Source: Anaerobutyricum hallii DSM 3353 (GTDB taxonomy: Bacteria > Bacillota > Clostridia > Lachnospirales > Lachnospiraceae). From it: a stretch of DNA of 64,000 nt. A program made the position numbers and the translations under genes. Below, piece by piece: positions 9,212-18,188 of the stretch. Location: the NCBI RefSeq assembly GCF_000173975.1, contig NZ_ACEP01000106.1:31998-95997 (forward strand), given 5' to 3'. How positions within the stretch are numbered: the stretch's first letter is position 1; each line of letters begins with the position of its first letter. Below the pieces are notes generated by a model. It was not told the origin of the DNA, did no database searches, and worked only from the letters and a program-made list of their open reading frames with translations.

Positions 9212-10270
9212 ATGAATAAGAAAAAAGATAATTCGAATCTTATGATGACACTTTTAAAGGGAAGAACATTATTCGTACTCATAATTTTATTTATATTCTT
9301 CTCTATTAAAGCCGATTCTTTCTGCACAGTTAACTCATTACTTTTAGTATGTAAGCACGTTGCACAGTATGGTATTCTTGGTATTGGTATGACCTACGTT
9401 ATCATTACCGGCGGTATCGACCTTTCCGTTGGTTCCGTAGTAGGTTTAGTCGGAATGATCGCCGGTGGTCTTATCCAGGAAGGTCTTACTTTAAAATTTG
9501 CCGGAGTTACACTTTACTTCAGCGTTCCAGCTATCACAGTAATCTGTATCATTATCGGTATTATCATCGGTATTGTTAACGGTGCATTAATCGCAAAATG
9601 TAAATTAGCACCTTTTATCGTAACATTAGGTACAATGTACATCGGCCGTGGTCTTGCAAATATCCGTTCCGGCGGAAATACATTCTCAAGTATCAAAGGT
9701 CAGGAAGCACTCGGAAACGTAGGTATCATGCAGTTTGATAGCCGTGTATTCGCAGTTGGCGGATTTCCTGGTATTCCAATCGCAGCGATCCTCTTCCTTA
9801 TCCTCGCAGTAATCGCAGCATTTGTACTTAAGAAAACTCCTTTTGGATGGCATATCCTTGCTATTGGTGGTAACGAAAAGGCAGCTCGTCTTTCCGGTAT
9901 CAAAGTAGAGAAAAACATTATTCTTGTATACGCAATCTCCGGTGCATGTTCCGCATTGATCGGCCTTGTAACAATGGCACAGATTGCAGCTTCTCATCCA
10001 AATACAGGTGATACTTGGGAAATGAACGCCATTGCAGCCGTTGTACTCGGTGGTACATCTATGGCAGGTGGTGTTGGTACAATCGGTGGTACAGTAATCG
10101 GTGCATTCGTAATCGGTATCATCAATGATGGTATGACAATGTGTGGTGTATCCGAGTTCTGGCAGAAGGTAATCAAAGGTCTTGTAATCATTCTGGCTGT
10201 ATTAATTGACCAGTTCCAGAGAAACTTACAGGCTAAGATGGCTCTTCAGGCAAGAAATGAGAATAAATAA
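9212..10270 (+). CDS. Sugar ABC transporter permease (RbsC type)
   Basis: 352 residues, strongly hydrophobic with about eight to ten membrane segments. The family motif 'GMTYVIITGGIDLSVGSVVGL' (here split by reading at Gly) is near residue 70, and the conserved 'AIAAVVLGGTSMAGGVGTIGGT' region is near residue 275. AAGGAAAAGGAG precedes the ATG. A single permease gene implies a homodimeric channel, as in RbsC. It is the last gene of the operon and is followed by a strong intrinsic terminator. Confidence 0.95.
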   Translation: MNKKKDNSNLMMTLLKGRTLFVLIILFIFFSIKADSFCTVNSLLLVCKHVAQYGILGIGMTYVIITGGIDLSVGSVVGLVGMIAGGLIQEGLTLKFAGVTLYFSVPAITVICIIIGIIIGIVNGALIAKCKLAPFIVTLGTMYIGRGLANIRSGGNTFSSIKGQEALGNVGIMQFDSRVFAVGGFPGIPIAAILFLILAVIAAFVLKKTPFGWHILAIGGNEKAARLSGIKVEKNIILVYAISGACSALIGLVTMAQIAASHPNTGDTWEMNAIAAVVLGGTSMAGGVGTIGGTVIGAFVIGIINDGMTMCGVSEFWQKVIKGLVIILAVLIDQFQRNLQAKMALQARNENK

Positions 10271-10304
10271 TTAATATTGTTGATAACTATTGCCATAGTT
10301 TTCA

Positions 10305-10342
10305 TCCGGCAGACCAGTTGCCCGCTGGCCTGCCGGATTTTT
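10305..10342 (+). terminator. Intrinsic terminator of the sugar operon
   Basis: TCCGGCAGACCAG pairs with CTGGCCTGCCGGA (one bulged base) across a seven-base loop, followed by TTTTT. It lies 35 bases past the permease stop. Confidence 0.9.
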
Positions 10343-10462
10343 GCTTTCAAATTATTTTCCTTTTAAATTAGGGGAAACAGTGTTATAATAATTTTTACTA
10401 TATCTGTAATAATTTAAACTCAGAGAAATAGACAATGTATATTTCCTAATTGGGAGAAAGAA

Positions 10463-12514
10463 ATGAAACGAGAAAAGAATATATCAAGAAGGGTCGCTCT
10501 GAATTTATGGTTGCCTATTATCGTGGTAGTCTTTATATTAGTAGCGGCCTTAGGTGTGATAGAAGTGAATCCCGGTCTTGGATATACAATCTTGGTAGGA
10601 GATGTTATTTATCTCATTGCGGCTGTTTTATGTTATGAATATACGGAGAAGATGATTAGCAAGGAATTTCTGGCGGCTGGTTTTGAGCAGAGTCAGATTC
10701 AGAAGCAGATTCTTAAAGAACTGCCAGTACCGTATGTAATGACGGACCAGGATGGTACGATTATCTGGCATAATGAACAGTTTTCAGAGATTGTAGGACA
10801 GAAGATCACAAAGAAAAGTATCACACAGATTTTTCCAGGACTTTATAAGAAGGTTTTCCCTCAGAATGGACAGATGAAGGAGTACTGTATCACACATGAG
10901 GAGCACAAGTATCATGTGGAATGTCGAAATATGGTATTTAAGAATTTGGAACAGACAGAGGGAGAGATACAGGAAGATAAAGAGACACAGGGAGATATTC
11001 TTCAGGTATTTTACTTTTTTGATGAGACGCAGCTTATTGGTTACAAAGAAGAGTCCAGGAAGAAGAGTCTGGTTGCTGGATTGATTTATATTGATAACTA
11101 CGAAGAAGTTCTTGAAAACATGGAGGAAGTAAGACAGTCCCTTCTTCTTGCTTTAGTAGAGCGAAAGATCATGAAGTATATGCAGGGACTCGATGCGATC
11201 ATTAAGGGATTTGAGAAGGACAAGTTTCTTTTTGTATTTGAAGAAGAAAAACTGGAACAGCTGATGGAATCTAAGTTTTCGATTCTTGATGAAGTCCGGC
11301 TTATCAATATCGGTAACGAGCTATCTATGACACTGAGTATTGGTGTTGGTGTGAATGGCGGAAGCTACACGGAGAATTATGAGAGTGCACGGGTAGCGAT
11401 GGATCTCGCTCTTGGCCGCGGTGGTGATCAGGCTGTAGTAAGAGATGGAGATGCCATTTCCTATTATGGAGGTAAGACCCAGAAAGTCGAAAAGAGTACA
11501 AGAGTAAAAGCCAGAGTGAAGGCACATGCACTTCGGGAGATTATGCTGACACATGATAAGATTTTTGTTATGGGACATAAGAATCCAGATGCAGACTGTG
11601 TAGGCGCAGCGCTTGGTATATACCGCCTGTCGAAGGCACTAAACAAAAGCACATATATTGTTATGGACAAAGACTGTCCGGCAATTGAGCCAATCGTAGA
11701 TGGCATTTACCGTGAGCGGGCAGATGAAGAGGAAGATATTTTTGTAACGAATGAGGAGGCAATGCTTCTTAAAGATAAGTCGGCAATGCTTATTGTTGTG
11801 GATGTGAATGTCCCGGCAATGACAGAATGTCCGGAATTATTGAAGTCCATCTCAACAATTGTTGTTCTTGACCATCACAGGCAGAGTAATGAGACGATTA
11901 AGAATGCGGTTGTTTCTTATGTAGAGCCGTATGCATCATCGACTTGTGAGATGGTAGCGGAGATTTTACAGTATATTGTAGATAAACCAAAGCTTAAGAA
12001 TATTGAGGCTGATGCCATGTATTCAGGTATTTTGGTGGATACAGATAACTTTGTTATCAAAGCGGGTGTCAGAACATTTGAGGCGGCAGCCTACCTGCGG
12101 AGAGCAGGAGCAGATGTAACTCGTGTAAGAAAGATGTTCCGTGAAGATATGGAACATTGCCGTATACGAACAGCGATTATTAATAAAGCAGAAATTTACA
12201 TGGATGAATTTGCTATTTCAACCTTTGATGGGGAAAATGTCTCCGGAGCGACTGTTGTCGGAGCCAAAGCGGCAAATGCATTGCTGAATATACAGGGAAT
12301 CAGAGGAAGCTTTGTGCTGACTGCTTTGCAGGATTGTATATATGTCAGCGCGCGCTCTATTGATGAACTTAATGTACAGGTAATTATGGAGAAGTTTGGC
12401 GGTGGCGGACATCTGACGATGGCAGCAGCACAGCTAAAAGACGTATCCCTTTCTGATGCGGCAGAGATGTTAAAACATACATTGCGGAAAATGCATGAAG
12501 ATGGGGATATATAG
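10463..12514 (+). CDS. gdpP: GdpP-type cyclic-di-AMP phosphodiesterase
   Basis: 683 residues in the order expected for GdpP/YybT: two N-terminal membrane helices (about residues 12-55), a PAS-like domain ('VPYVMTDQDGTIIWHNEQF', near 90), a degenerate GGDEF domain ('LSMTLSIGVGVNGG', no intact GGDEF), then a DHH domain with 'GHKNPDADCVGAALG' and 'VVLDHHR', and a C-terminal DHHA1 domain ending in 'GGGGHLTMAAAQL'. The family hydrolyses c-di-AMP to pApA and controls potassium and cell-wall homeostasis. The gene heads the gdpP-rplI-dnaB order that is also found in Bacillus. Confidence 0.93.
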   Translation: MKREKNISRRVALNLWLPIIVVVFILVAALGVIEVNPGLGYTILVGDVIYLIAAVLCYEYTEKMISKEFLAAGFEQSQIQKQILKELPVPYVMTDQDGTIIWHNEQFSEIVGQKITKKSITQIFPGLYKKVFPQNGQMKEYCITHEEHKYHVECRNMVFKNLEQTEGEIQEDKETQGDILQVFYFFDETQLIGYKEESRKKSLVAGLIYIDNYEEVLENMEEVRQSLLLALVERKIMKYMQGLDAIIKGFEKDKFLFVFEEEKLEQLMESKFSILDEVRLINIGNELSMTLSIGVGVNGGSYTENYESARVAMDLALGRGGDQAVVRDGDAISYYGGKTQKVEKSTRVKARVKAHALREIMLTHDKIFVMGHKNPDADCVGAALGIYRLSKALNKSTYIVMDKDCPAIEPIVDGIYRERADEEEDIFVTNEEAMLLKDKSAMLIVVDVNVPAMTECPELLKSISTIVVLDHHRQSNETIKNAVVSYVEPYASSTCEMVAEILQYIVDKPKLKNIEADAMYSGILVDTDNFVIKAGVRTFEAAAYLRRAGADVTRVRKMFREDMEHCRIRTAIINKAEIYMDEFAISTFDGENVSGATVVGAKAANALLNIQGIRGSFVLTALQDCIYVSARSIDELNVQVIMEKFGGGGHLTMAAAQLKDVSLSDAAEMLKHTLRKMHEDGDI

Positions 12515-12793
12515 ACGGTATTTATCTCCTTACAGCAAGAAGACTCCGACCTCTAAGGTGAGAGATGAATTGCGTCTGCTGCCTACTTGATATGATTATT
12601 TAGAATCAGAGGATGCTGGAGTATAGATTTTTAAAAATATATTTGCAGGAACACACTCTGAAGAGAATATCAGATATTAGTATGATAAAGATAGAGTAAA
12701 AATAGTGATTTAAAAAGATAGAGTTATATGAAAGAAGTTTTGTATGACCTATAAAAAAGAGTTAAAAACAGACTCGATATAGGAGGATTTAAA

Positions 12794-13240
12794 ATGAAAG
12801 TTATTTTATTAGAAGACGTAAAGTCTCTCGGAAAAAAAGGTCAGTTAGTAGAAGTGAACGCAGGATACGCAAGAAACTTTATCCTTCCAAAGAAGCTTGG
12901 TATAGAAGCTACAAGTAAAAACATCAATGACTTAAAGCTTCAGAAAGCACACGAAGATAAAGTGGCAGCAGAACAGTTAGCCGCAGCCAAAGTTCTTGCA
13001 GAAGAACTCAAAAACAAGAGTGTAGAACTCAAAATGAAAGTCGGTGAAGGCGGACGTACATTTGGAGCAATCTCCACAAAAGAAATCGCAGCCGCAGCCA
13101 AAGAACAGCTCGGATACGAGCTCGACAAAAAGAAAATCTCCGTAGACGAACCAATCAAGAGCCTTGGCGTACACAATGTAAAGATTAAGTTACATCCTAA
13201 GGTAACTGCTGACTTAAAAGTAAAAGTAACTGAAAAGTAA
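12794..13240 (+). CDS. rplI: 50S ribosomal protein L9
   Basis: 148 residues, the normal length. The N-terminal signature '[20 protein letters not shown]' and the long connecting helix are intact, and the C-terminal rRNA-binding domain ends in '[13 protein letters not shown]'. AGGAGG lies eight bases before the ATG. It is placed between gdpP and dnaB as in many Firmicutes. Confidence 0.97.
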   Translation: MKVILLEDVKSLGKKGQLVEVNAGYARNFILPKKLGIEATSKNINDLKLQKAHEDKVAAEQLAAAKVLAEELKNKSVELKMKVGEGGRTFGAISTKEIAAAAKEQLGYELDKKKISVDEPIKSLGVHNVKIKLHPKVTADLKVKVTEK

Positions 13241-13258
13241 TATTAAAGTAGAAGACAG

Positions 13259-13290
13259 GCGAGAATTGAGATTATAATCTCAATTCTCGC
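13259..13290. other. Perfect 32-base palindrome between rplI and dnaB
   Basis: GCGAGAATTGAGATTA and its exact reverse complement meet with no loop, and flanking GACAG/CTGTC extends the stem with one bulge. No U-tract follows. In RNA it would give a stable hairpin in the 80-base gap, probably a processing site or a partial attenuator between the ribosomal-protein and helicase messages. Confidence 0.55.
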
Positions 13291-13323
13291 TGTCATCCTC
13301 TCACGCTCTAGAAAGGATCATCA

Positions 13324-14673
13324 ATGCCGACAGTAGACGAGAATTTTGTAAAAAGAATACAGCCTCACAGTGAGGAGGCGGAACGTTCAGTTTTAGGCTC
13401 TATGCTGATGGACAGAGACGCAATCGTTGAGGCAGAAGACATCCTCACTAAAGAGGACTTTTACCAGCGCCAGTACGGAATCGTATTTGAGGCTATGGTA
13501 GAACTTTACCGGGAGGGTAAAGCAGTTGACCTGATTACTCTTCAAAACAAATTAAAAGAAAAAGAAGTTCCAGAAGAACTAATGAGTCTTGACTTTTTCC
13601 GTGATTTAGTAGAAGTTGTACCAACGGCGGCCAATATCGGACAGTATGCAAAGATTGTTCACGATAAGGCAACACTCCGCGCTTTGATCAAAGTGACGGA
13701 GAACATTGGAAATGAATGTTATCTTGGCAAGGAAGACACAGAGACAATTCTTGAAAAGACAGAGAAAGACATTTTCGGGCTTCTTCAAAACAGAAACCGT
13801 ATGTCCGACTTTGTTCCGATTCAGCAGATTGTTTTAAATTCTTTAAGTGCCATAGAAGAAGCATCAAAGACCAAGGGAAGAGTCACAGGAGTTGCTACCG
13901 GCTTTACCGAACTTGATTACAAGCTTACCGGACTGCATCCGGCAGAACTTATATTAGTAGCGGCCAGACCAGCGATGGGAAAGACAGCATTCGTCCTTAA
14001 CATTGCACAGTATGCAGCATTTAAAGATAATCATGCCGTAGCGATGTTCAGTCTCGAGATGTCAAAGGAACAGCTCGTAACAAGACTTATGGCATCAGAA
14101 TCTATGGTAGATTCCCAGCAGATGCGTACTGGTGATTTAAGAGATTCCGACTGGGAGAAGCTCTTAGAAGGAGCGGCCCTCATTGGTAACTCCAAGCTTA
14201 TAATTGATGATACAGCAACGACTTTGGCAGAGATTCGTTCTAAATGCCGAAAGTACAAACAAACTTATGGAATTGAGCTTGTTGTAATCGATTACCTTCA
14301 GCTTATGAGTGGAAGTGAATCAAGACGAAACGAATCAAGACAGCAGGAAATTTCAGAAATTTCCCGAGCACTTAAAGTTTTAGCGAGAGAATTAGATGTT
14401 CCGATCATTGCACTCTCCCAGCTCTCCCGAGCGGTTGAGGCAAGACAGGACCACAAACCAATGCTTTCTGACCTTCGAGAATCAGGAGCAATCGAGCAGG
14501 ATGCCGACGTTGTTATGTTCCTGTACAGAGATGAATATTATAATCCGGATTCAGAGAAAAAGAATCTGGCGGAAGTTATTGTAGCCAAACAAAGAAATGG
14601 TGCGACCGGAAGCGTCGAGCTGGTATGGCTCGGACAATACACGAAATTTGCAAACAAAGAGCGGGTTATGTAG
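13324..14673 (+). CDS. dnaB: Replicative DNA helicase
   Basis: 449 residues. The N-terminal DnaB domain begins at 'PHSEEAERSVLGSMLMD', followed by the RecA-like domain with Walker A 'AARPAMGKTAF' (about residue 215), Walker B 'LVVIDYLQLMSG', and the helicase motif 'LSQLSRAVEARQDHKP' and 'LRESGAIEQDADVV'. No intein or insertion is present. It is the replicative hexameric helicase; its loader candidates (DnaI- and DnaD-like) are encoded at 48.7-50.9 kb. Confidence 0.97.
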   Translation: MPTVDENFVKRIQPHSEEAERSVLGSMLMDRDAIVEAEDILTKEDFYQRQYGIVFEAMVELYREGKAVDLITLQNKLKEKEVPEELMSLDFFRDLVEVVPTAANIGQYAKIVHDKATLRALIKVTENIGNECYLGKEDTETILEKTEKDIFGLLQNRNRMSDFVPIQQIVLNSLSAIEEASKTKGRVTGVATGFTELDYKLTGLHPAELILVAARPAMGKTAFVLNIAQYAAFKDNHAVAMFSLEMSKEQLVTRLMASESMVDSQQMRTGDLRDSDWEKLLEGAALIGNSKLIIDDTATTLAEIRSKCRKYKQTYGIELVVIDYLQLMSGSESRRNESRQQEISEISRALKVLARELDVPIIALSQLSRAVEARQDHKPMLSDLRESGAIEQDADVVMFLYRDEYYNPDSEKKNLAEVIVAKQRNGATGSVELVWLGQYTKFANKERVM

Positions 14674-14697
14674 AGTGGCTCGCTCTTTTCTTTTTTG
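14656..14697 (+). terminator. Intrinsic terminator overlapping the end of dnaB
   Basis: AAAGAGCG (14656-14663, inside the last codons) pairs with CGCTCTTT (14681-14688), followed by TCTTTTTTG. Confidence 0.7.
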
Positions 14698-15058
14698 TTT
14701 TACCGATATATGCTTTTGCTCAAATGAAATACAAATAATTTTGCCAGCATCTATTTTCATAAATAAAATCCGAATAATTTTGTCGTTATTTATCTTTATT
14801 TGAAAGAATTGAGAAGAATTTAGAATACGAATAGCGTTGAGACTGTTTTCTTAAAGTTGTTATAATAATACTGTAACCATCCGGACGCATTCACATAATG
14901 CTGTAACTATTTAGGCTCAATCGTATATCAATTGAGAATTTGTATGTTTCTGAATTGTTACATAATACTGTGTTTGAGTGTATTTTGCACGTAAATTCAT
15001 CATGTGATTTACAATGAGATTCCGGTAAAATATTTGTGGAACAGGAGCGGATTATATT
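14698..15058. other. AT-rich gap upstream of the MerR-like gene, no gene seen
   Basis: No plausible reading frame. Three imperfect copies of an ATAATRCTGTAAC-like string occur near 14865, 14896 and 14960, and a short hairpin TCAAT...ATTGA lies near 14920. A promoter probably lies here, but I cannot choose one. Confidence 0.35.
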
Positions 15059-15949
15059 ATGAAAGAAAACAAATATACCATCTCGGAAGCGGCCAGGCTT
15101 CTATCGGTGGAAAACCATGTTCTTCGTTACTGGGAAGAAGAACTCGAACTCAACATACCAAGAAATGAATTGGGACACCGCTATTACCGCGAAGAGGAAA
15201 TACAGCTATTACACTGTATTAAAGAATTAAAGAATAAAGGATTTCAGCTAAAAGCAGTAAAAGAAGTACTGCCAGATTTAGAACAAAAAAAGCTGATTGA
15301 TATACATAAACTACTGACAACACAGGAAGAACTTGAAAATCAGGAATTAGAAGAAGCACAAAAAGAAGCAGAGCAGCAAAGGGATTCTCAAACAGAACGG
15401 GAAATGCAGCGGGGAAAAGAGAGACAGAATGGAAAAGAAAATGAACAACAAAGAAATTCCAAAGTATATTTTTCCGAAGAAAATGACAGAGATACTTTTG
15501 AAAATAGTTCAGGCAACAACAAAAAAGGCAGGACAAACAATAGAAATTCTGACAGAAATCACAACAGTACCAACAGCAATGGAACTGTAAAAGAAGACCG
15601 AAACTGCAAAGTCGTAACCATCCACCAAAATGAAAAATCCGCCCTCGCTGAGCACGAAGAAAAAATGCAGCAATTTGAAGAAATCATGGGACGAATCGTA
15701 GGCAAAGCCCTCCGTGAACAGGCAGAAAACCTCGGAGATGCTATGGGAAACCATCTTTGCAATAAAATGCTCCGCGAAGTGGACGAGCTAATGGTAGAAC
15801 AGGAACAGCGGGAAGAAGAACGCTACAAAAAACTCGATGAAGCCATACGAAGCACCCAAAAAGCAAGACAGGAAATCGCAGTTTCCAAAGATGGAATCTT
15901 CAAGAAAAAGAGTCGGTTCTTCCGAAAGAATAAACGGAAGGGTATTTGA
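15059..15949 (+). CDS. MerR-like helix-turn-helix protein with long charged tail
   Basis: 296 residues. The first 70 are a MerR-type winged helix-turn-helix ('YTISEAARLLSVENHVLRYW', then 'GHRYYREEEIQLLHCIKEL'). From about residue 85 the protein is rich in Gln, Glu, Lys and Asn with no recognisable domain, and a coiled-coil-like segment follows at 195-275. There is no C-terminal effector-binding domain of the classic MerR type, so an inducer is not predictable. CAGGAGCGG lies nine bases before the ATG. The role is unknown; DNA binding is likely. Confidence 0.75.
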   Translation: MKENKYTISEAARLLSVENHVLRYWEEELELNIPRNELGHRYYREEEIQLLHCIKELKNKGFQLKAVKEVLPDLEQKKLIDIHKLLTTQEELENQELEEAQKEAEQQRDSQTEREMQRGKERQNGKENEQQRNSKVYFSEENDRDTFENSSGNNKKGRTNNRNSDRNHNSTNSNGTVKEDRNCKVVTIHQNEKSALAEHEEKMQQFEEIMGRIVGKALREQAENLGDAMGNHLCNKMLREVDELMVEQEQREEERYKKLDEAIRSTQKARQEIAVSKDGIFKKKSRFFRKNKRKGI

Positions 15950-15952
15950 CAA

Positions 15953-16143
15953 ACAGACGAAAACAGGAAAGGGATTTTACCGCATAAAAGAACTGTTTTG
16001 TTCCCTTGCGTTAAACGCTCTGTTCTGCCTGATAAAACAGCCTCGCTCAAAAACGAGCCCGCGAGGCTACAGTCAGAACGCCGCAACGCAAAAGTCACAA
16101 AATCAGTTCTTTTATGCGGTAAAATCCTTTTCCTGTTTTCTGT
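15953..16143. repeat. Long hairpin element A (beta subfamily)
   Basis: Outer arms of about 40 bases (15953-15995 and 16104-16143) are complementary; the central 24 pairs are perfect. Inside lies the beta core: TTTTGTTCC on the left and GTCACAAAA on the right, with an inner GCCTCGC/GCGAGGC stem. It starts four bases after the MerR-like gene's stop. The core matches elements I and J, while both stems have different sequences in each. Confidence 0.75.
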
Positions 16144-16288
16144 TCGTAGAAAACCCCTCCTAAATCCCCTGTTAATATTTGCCGAATATAAAAGAAAGAC
16201 ATAGAATAACGATGCCTTATTTTTATTGAGACAGCCGCGCAAAATAAAGAAACCTACATCAAGTCGGCTTAGAGCGGCGCCTGACCAC

Positions 16289-16321
16289 AAAAAAAGAAGA
16301 CACCGCAAACACGATGTCCTC
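16289..16321 (-). terminator. Intrinsic terminator of the ferredoxin gene
   Basis: On the minus strand GAGGACATCG pairs with CGGTGTCTTC using two G-U pairs, followed by TTTTTTT. It lies 30 bases past the ferredoxin stop. Confidence 0.8.
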
Positions 16322-16350
16322 TTATAATAGTTCGCCGTAAAATTAACGAA

Positions 16351-16521
16351 TTATTCCTGGCTGATAGCACCTGCTGGGCAAGCACCTGCACAAGAACCGC
16401 AATCCATGCATGTATCAGCATCGATTTCGTATTTTCCATCACCTTCGCTGATTGCTCCTGCTGGGCATTCACCTTCACAAGTTCCACAACTAATACAATC
16501 GTCAGAAATTACATATGCCAT
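16351..16521 (-). CDS. Small 2[4Fe-4S] ferredoxin
   Basis: A 56-residue protein with two CxxCxxCxxxCP clusters: 'CISCGTCEGECP' at residues 9-20 and 'CMDCGSCAGACP' at 38-49. All eight cluster cysteines are present, as in clostridial ferredoxins. The start ATG at 16521 follows AAAGGAGG by six bases, a sigma-A promoter lies upstream and a terminator lies downstream, so it is a monocistronic gene. It is a cytoplasmic low-potential electron carrier, expected to serve pyruvate:ferredoxin oxidoreductase, hydrogenase or Rnf-type enzymes, none of which are in this window. Confidence 0.96.
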   Translation of the reverse strand: MAYVISDDCISCGTCEGECPAGAISEGDGKYEIDADTCMDCGSCAGACPAGAISQE

Positions 16522-16575
16522 TATAGTATCCTCCTTTAGATTAGATAAAATTGAACTTTATGTTCTGTATTCATT

Positions 16576-16604
16576 ATTCTATACTAGATTCTCATTAATA
16601 TCAA
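16576..16604 (-). promoter_or_regulatory. Sigma-A promoter of the ferredoxin gene
   Basis: Read on the minus strand: TTGATA (16599-16604), a 17-base spacer, TAGAAT (16576-16581), about 55 bases before the start codon. Confidence 0.65.
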
Positions 16605-16676
16605 GCATAAACTGACAGAAAAATTGTATTAAATTTTGTAAGATATTAAATTAGTTTTAACTATTGACGTTTGGGC

Positions 16677-16705
16677 TTGTATAGAAATGGAAATTCTTTT
16701 ATAAT
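16677..16705 (+). promoter_or_regulatory. Sigma-A promoter of the YARHG gene
   Basis: TTGTAT (16677-16682), a 17-base spacer and a perfect TATAAT (16700-16705), 55 bases upstream of the start codon. Confidence 0.6.
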
Positions 16706-16759
16706 ATTAACAAAAGCGATTCAGACAGGACATGGCTAATGCCCAAAGGAGGCTGAATA

Positions 16760-17440
16760 ATGGGACGTAACGAAAAGAAATATGGAACGATAGGTTTGAT
16801 GATTCTAACAGTGATCATCATTTTTTCTGTAGTTGGAATTGTAATTGCAGGCTTTCGTATGATTAAGAAGAATGAGGATGCCAGGCTGATTTCTGCTGCG
16901 GATACAGAATATAATAAGGATAAAGAGAAAAGGCAGGAGATAGAAGATCACCTGGAGTCTGATGGTACGCAGGAAGCGAACACAGAAACAGAAACGAAGG
17001 GAGAATCCGAAGAGGCAGCTTCAGACTCTGAGACGGATAATAAGGAAGAAGTCTTTAGTGCTGATGAGAATGAAAACGCTTCATCTGATGAAGAAGCAGA
17101 TGGTGAGACAGAAGACAGGATTTACCTTATTCCAGGGGATGATAAGAGCTCAAACCGATATGAGAAGGCACAGCATTTGTCTTATACGACAACGGTTAAG
17201 TATACTATACAGAATCTTTCTGTACTTGATTCCTATGGACTGAAGATTACGAGGAATGAAATCTATGCGCGACACGGAAGAATTTTTAATGATCAGGAGT
17301 TACAGGAGTATTTCCAGAGACAGAACTGGTATGTGCCACAGACAGCATCGAATGACTTTGATGATTCTTGCCTGAATGAAGTGGAGAAGTACAATATACA
17401 GCTTATCAGTACATATGAACAGCAGGCAGGCGGAAACTAG
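16760..17440 (+). CDS. Membrane-anchored YARHG-domain protein
   Basis: 226 residues. One membrane helix at about 10-33 is followed by an acidic, Glu/Thr/Ser-rich linker (about 45-125) and a C-terminal YARHG domain: 'LKITRNEIYARHGRIFND' and 'EYFQRQNWYVPQ'. YARHG domains are extracellular modules common in Clostridia with no settled function. AAAGGAGG lies eight bases before the ATG. The last base of the stop codon TAG (17438-17440) is the first base of the repeat element R1, so the present C-terminus was probably set by that insertion. It stands alone between its own promoter and R1. Confidence 0.85.
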   Translation: MGRNEKKYGTIGLMILTVIIIFSVVGIVIAGFRMIKKNEDARLISAADTEYNKDKEKRQEIEDHLESDGTQEANTETETKGESEEAASDSETDNKEEVFSADENENASSDEEADGETEDRIYLIPGDDKSSNRYEKAQHLSYTTTVKYTIQNLSVLDSYGLKITRNEIYARHGRIFNDQELQEYFQRQNWYVPQTASNDFDDSCLNEVEKYNIQLISTYEQQAGGN

Positions 17441-17599
17441 AGCGTGTTTAAAAAATCATTCCTGCAATCTGCACGCCCCAATTTGCGGTATATTTTGCCT
17501 TCATTCAGTTGACGTAGCCCGCTACGCCGCCCTCATTCAGGCGAAATCTCCCACAAATTGTAACGCACATCTTACAGAAAGCATTTTTCAAACACGCTC
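17440..17599. mobile_element. MITE-like element R1 (160 bp, TA flanks)
   Basis: Terminal inverted repeats GAGCGTGTTT...AAACACGCTC extend imperfectly for about 30 bases. TA lies on both sides (17438-17439 and 17600-17601), as expected for TA target duplication by IS630/mariner-type transposition. The length of 160 is identical to R2 and the two differ at only about five or six positions. No coding capacity. Right after it, at 17602, another left terminus (GAGCGTGTTTAAAAA) begins and fades, suggesting a second insertion or a decayed neighbour. Confidence 0.75.
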
Positions 17600-17749
17600 T
17601 AGAGCGTGTTTAAAAACATAATAGTTTGATTTGTAACAAACTTTGAACAAGATTTATAATAAGGATTACATTTGCAAAAAAGTAGCGTTATTTAAGGTTG
17701 GATTGGAACTTTTGTACATATCTCATTGTGGAAAATGTATAAAAAACAG

Positions 17750-17778
17750 TTGAATAATATAGCATAATGCGATATAAT
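17750..17778 (+). promoter_or_regulatory. Sigma-A promoter of the riboflavin operon
   Basis: TTGAAT (17750-17755), a 17-base spacer, TATAAT (17773-17778). It ends about 18 bases before the FMN riboswitch, so the riboswitch is at the 5' end of the transcript. Confidence 0.8.
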
Positions 17779-17795
17779 ACCGATGGAAATAAAAT

Positions 17796-17934
17796 ATTCT
17801 TCAGGGCAGGGTGTAATTCCCGACCGGCGGTAAGCGTTTTGAAGTTTTAGGAGGAAGCGTAAGCCCGCGAGCGATAGCATGATCCGGTGTGATTCCGGAG
17901 CCGACGGTACAGTCCGGATGTAAGAAGAAGAAAG
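17796..17934 (+). promoter_or_regulatory. FMN riboswitch (RFN element)
   Basis: The hallmark strings are present in order: TCTTCAGGGCAGGGTG, AATTCCCGACCGGCGGTAA, AGCCCGCGAGCG, GATCCGGTGTGATTCCGGAG, CCGACGGTACAGTCCGGATG, and the closing GAAGAA that pairs with the opening segment. It binds FMN and, as an intrinsic terminator follows before ribD, it most likely works by transcription termination. Confidence 0.97.
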
Positions 17935-17972
17935 AGACTATGTAAGTATATGAACGATTAAGATAAATTAAA

Positions 17973-18012
17973 GCCCTGGAATTTATAAACGTAGATTTCA
18001 GGGCGTTTTTTA
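17973..18012 (+). terminator. Riboswitch expression-platform terminator
   Basis: GCCCTGGAATTT pairs with AGATTTCAGGGC (one G-U pair and a small mismatch), followed by GTTTTTTAT. It sits between the FMN aptamer and ribD and would stop transcription when FMN is bound. Confidence 0.85.
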
Positions 18013-18188
18013 TTTCCAAGAAAGTGCTTTTATATAAGCTTATATAATTTCCAGGAAGTATTTTTATATAATGTAAAAAGCATTTTCTTATAGAAAGAGG
18101 AATCGCTTATATAGCTGTCTGATATTTAGATGGACGAATTTTTACTGGCTTCTTTCTGATCTGATTTTACTTGCAGGAGGTTTTAGAT

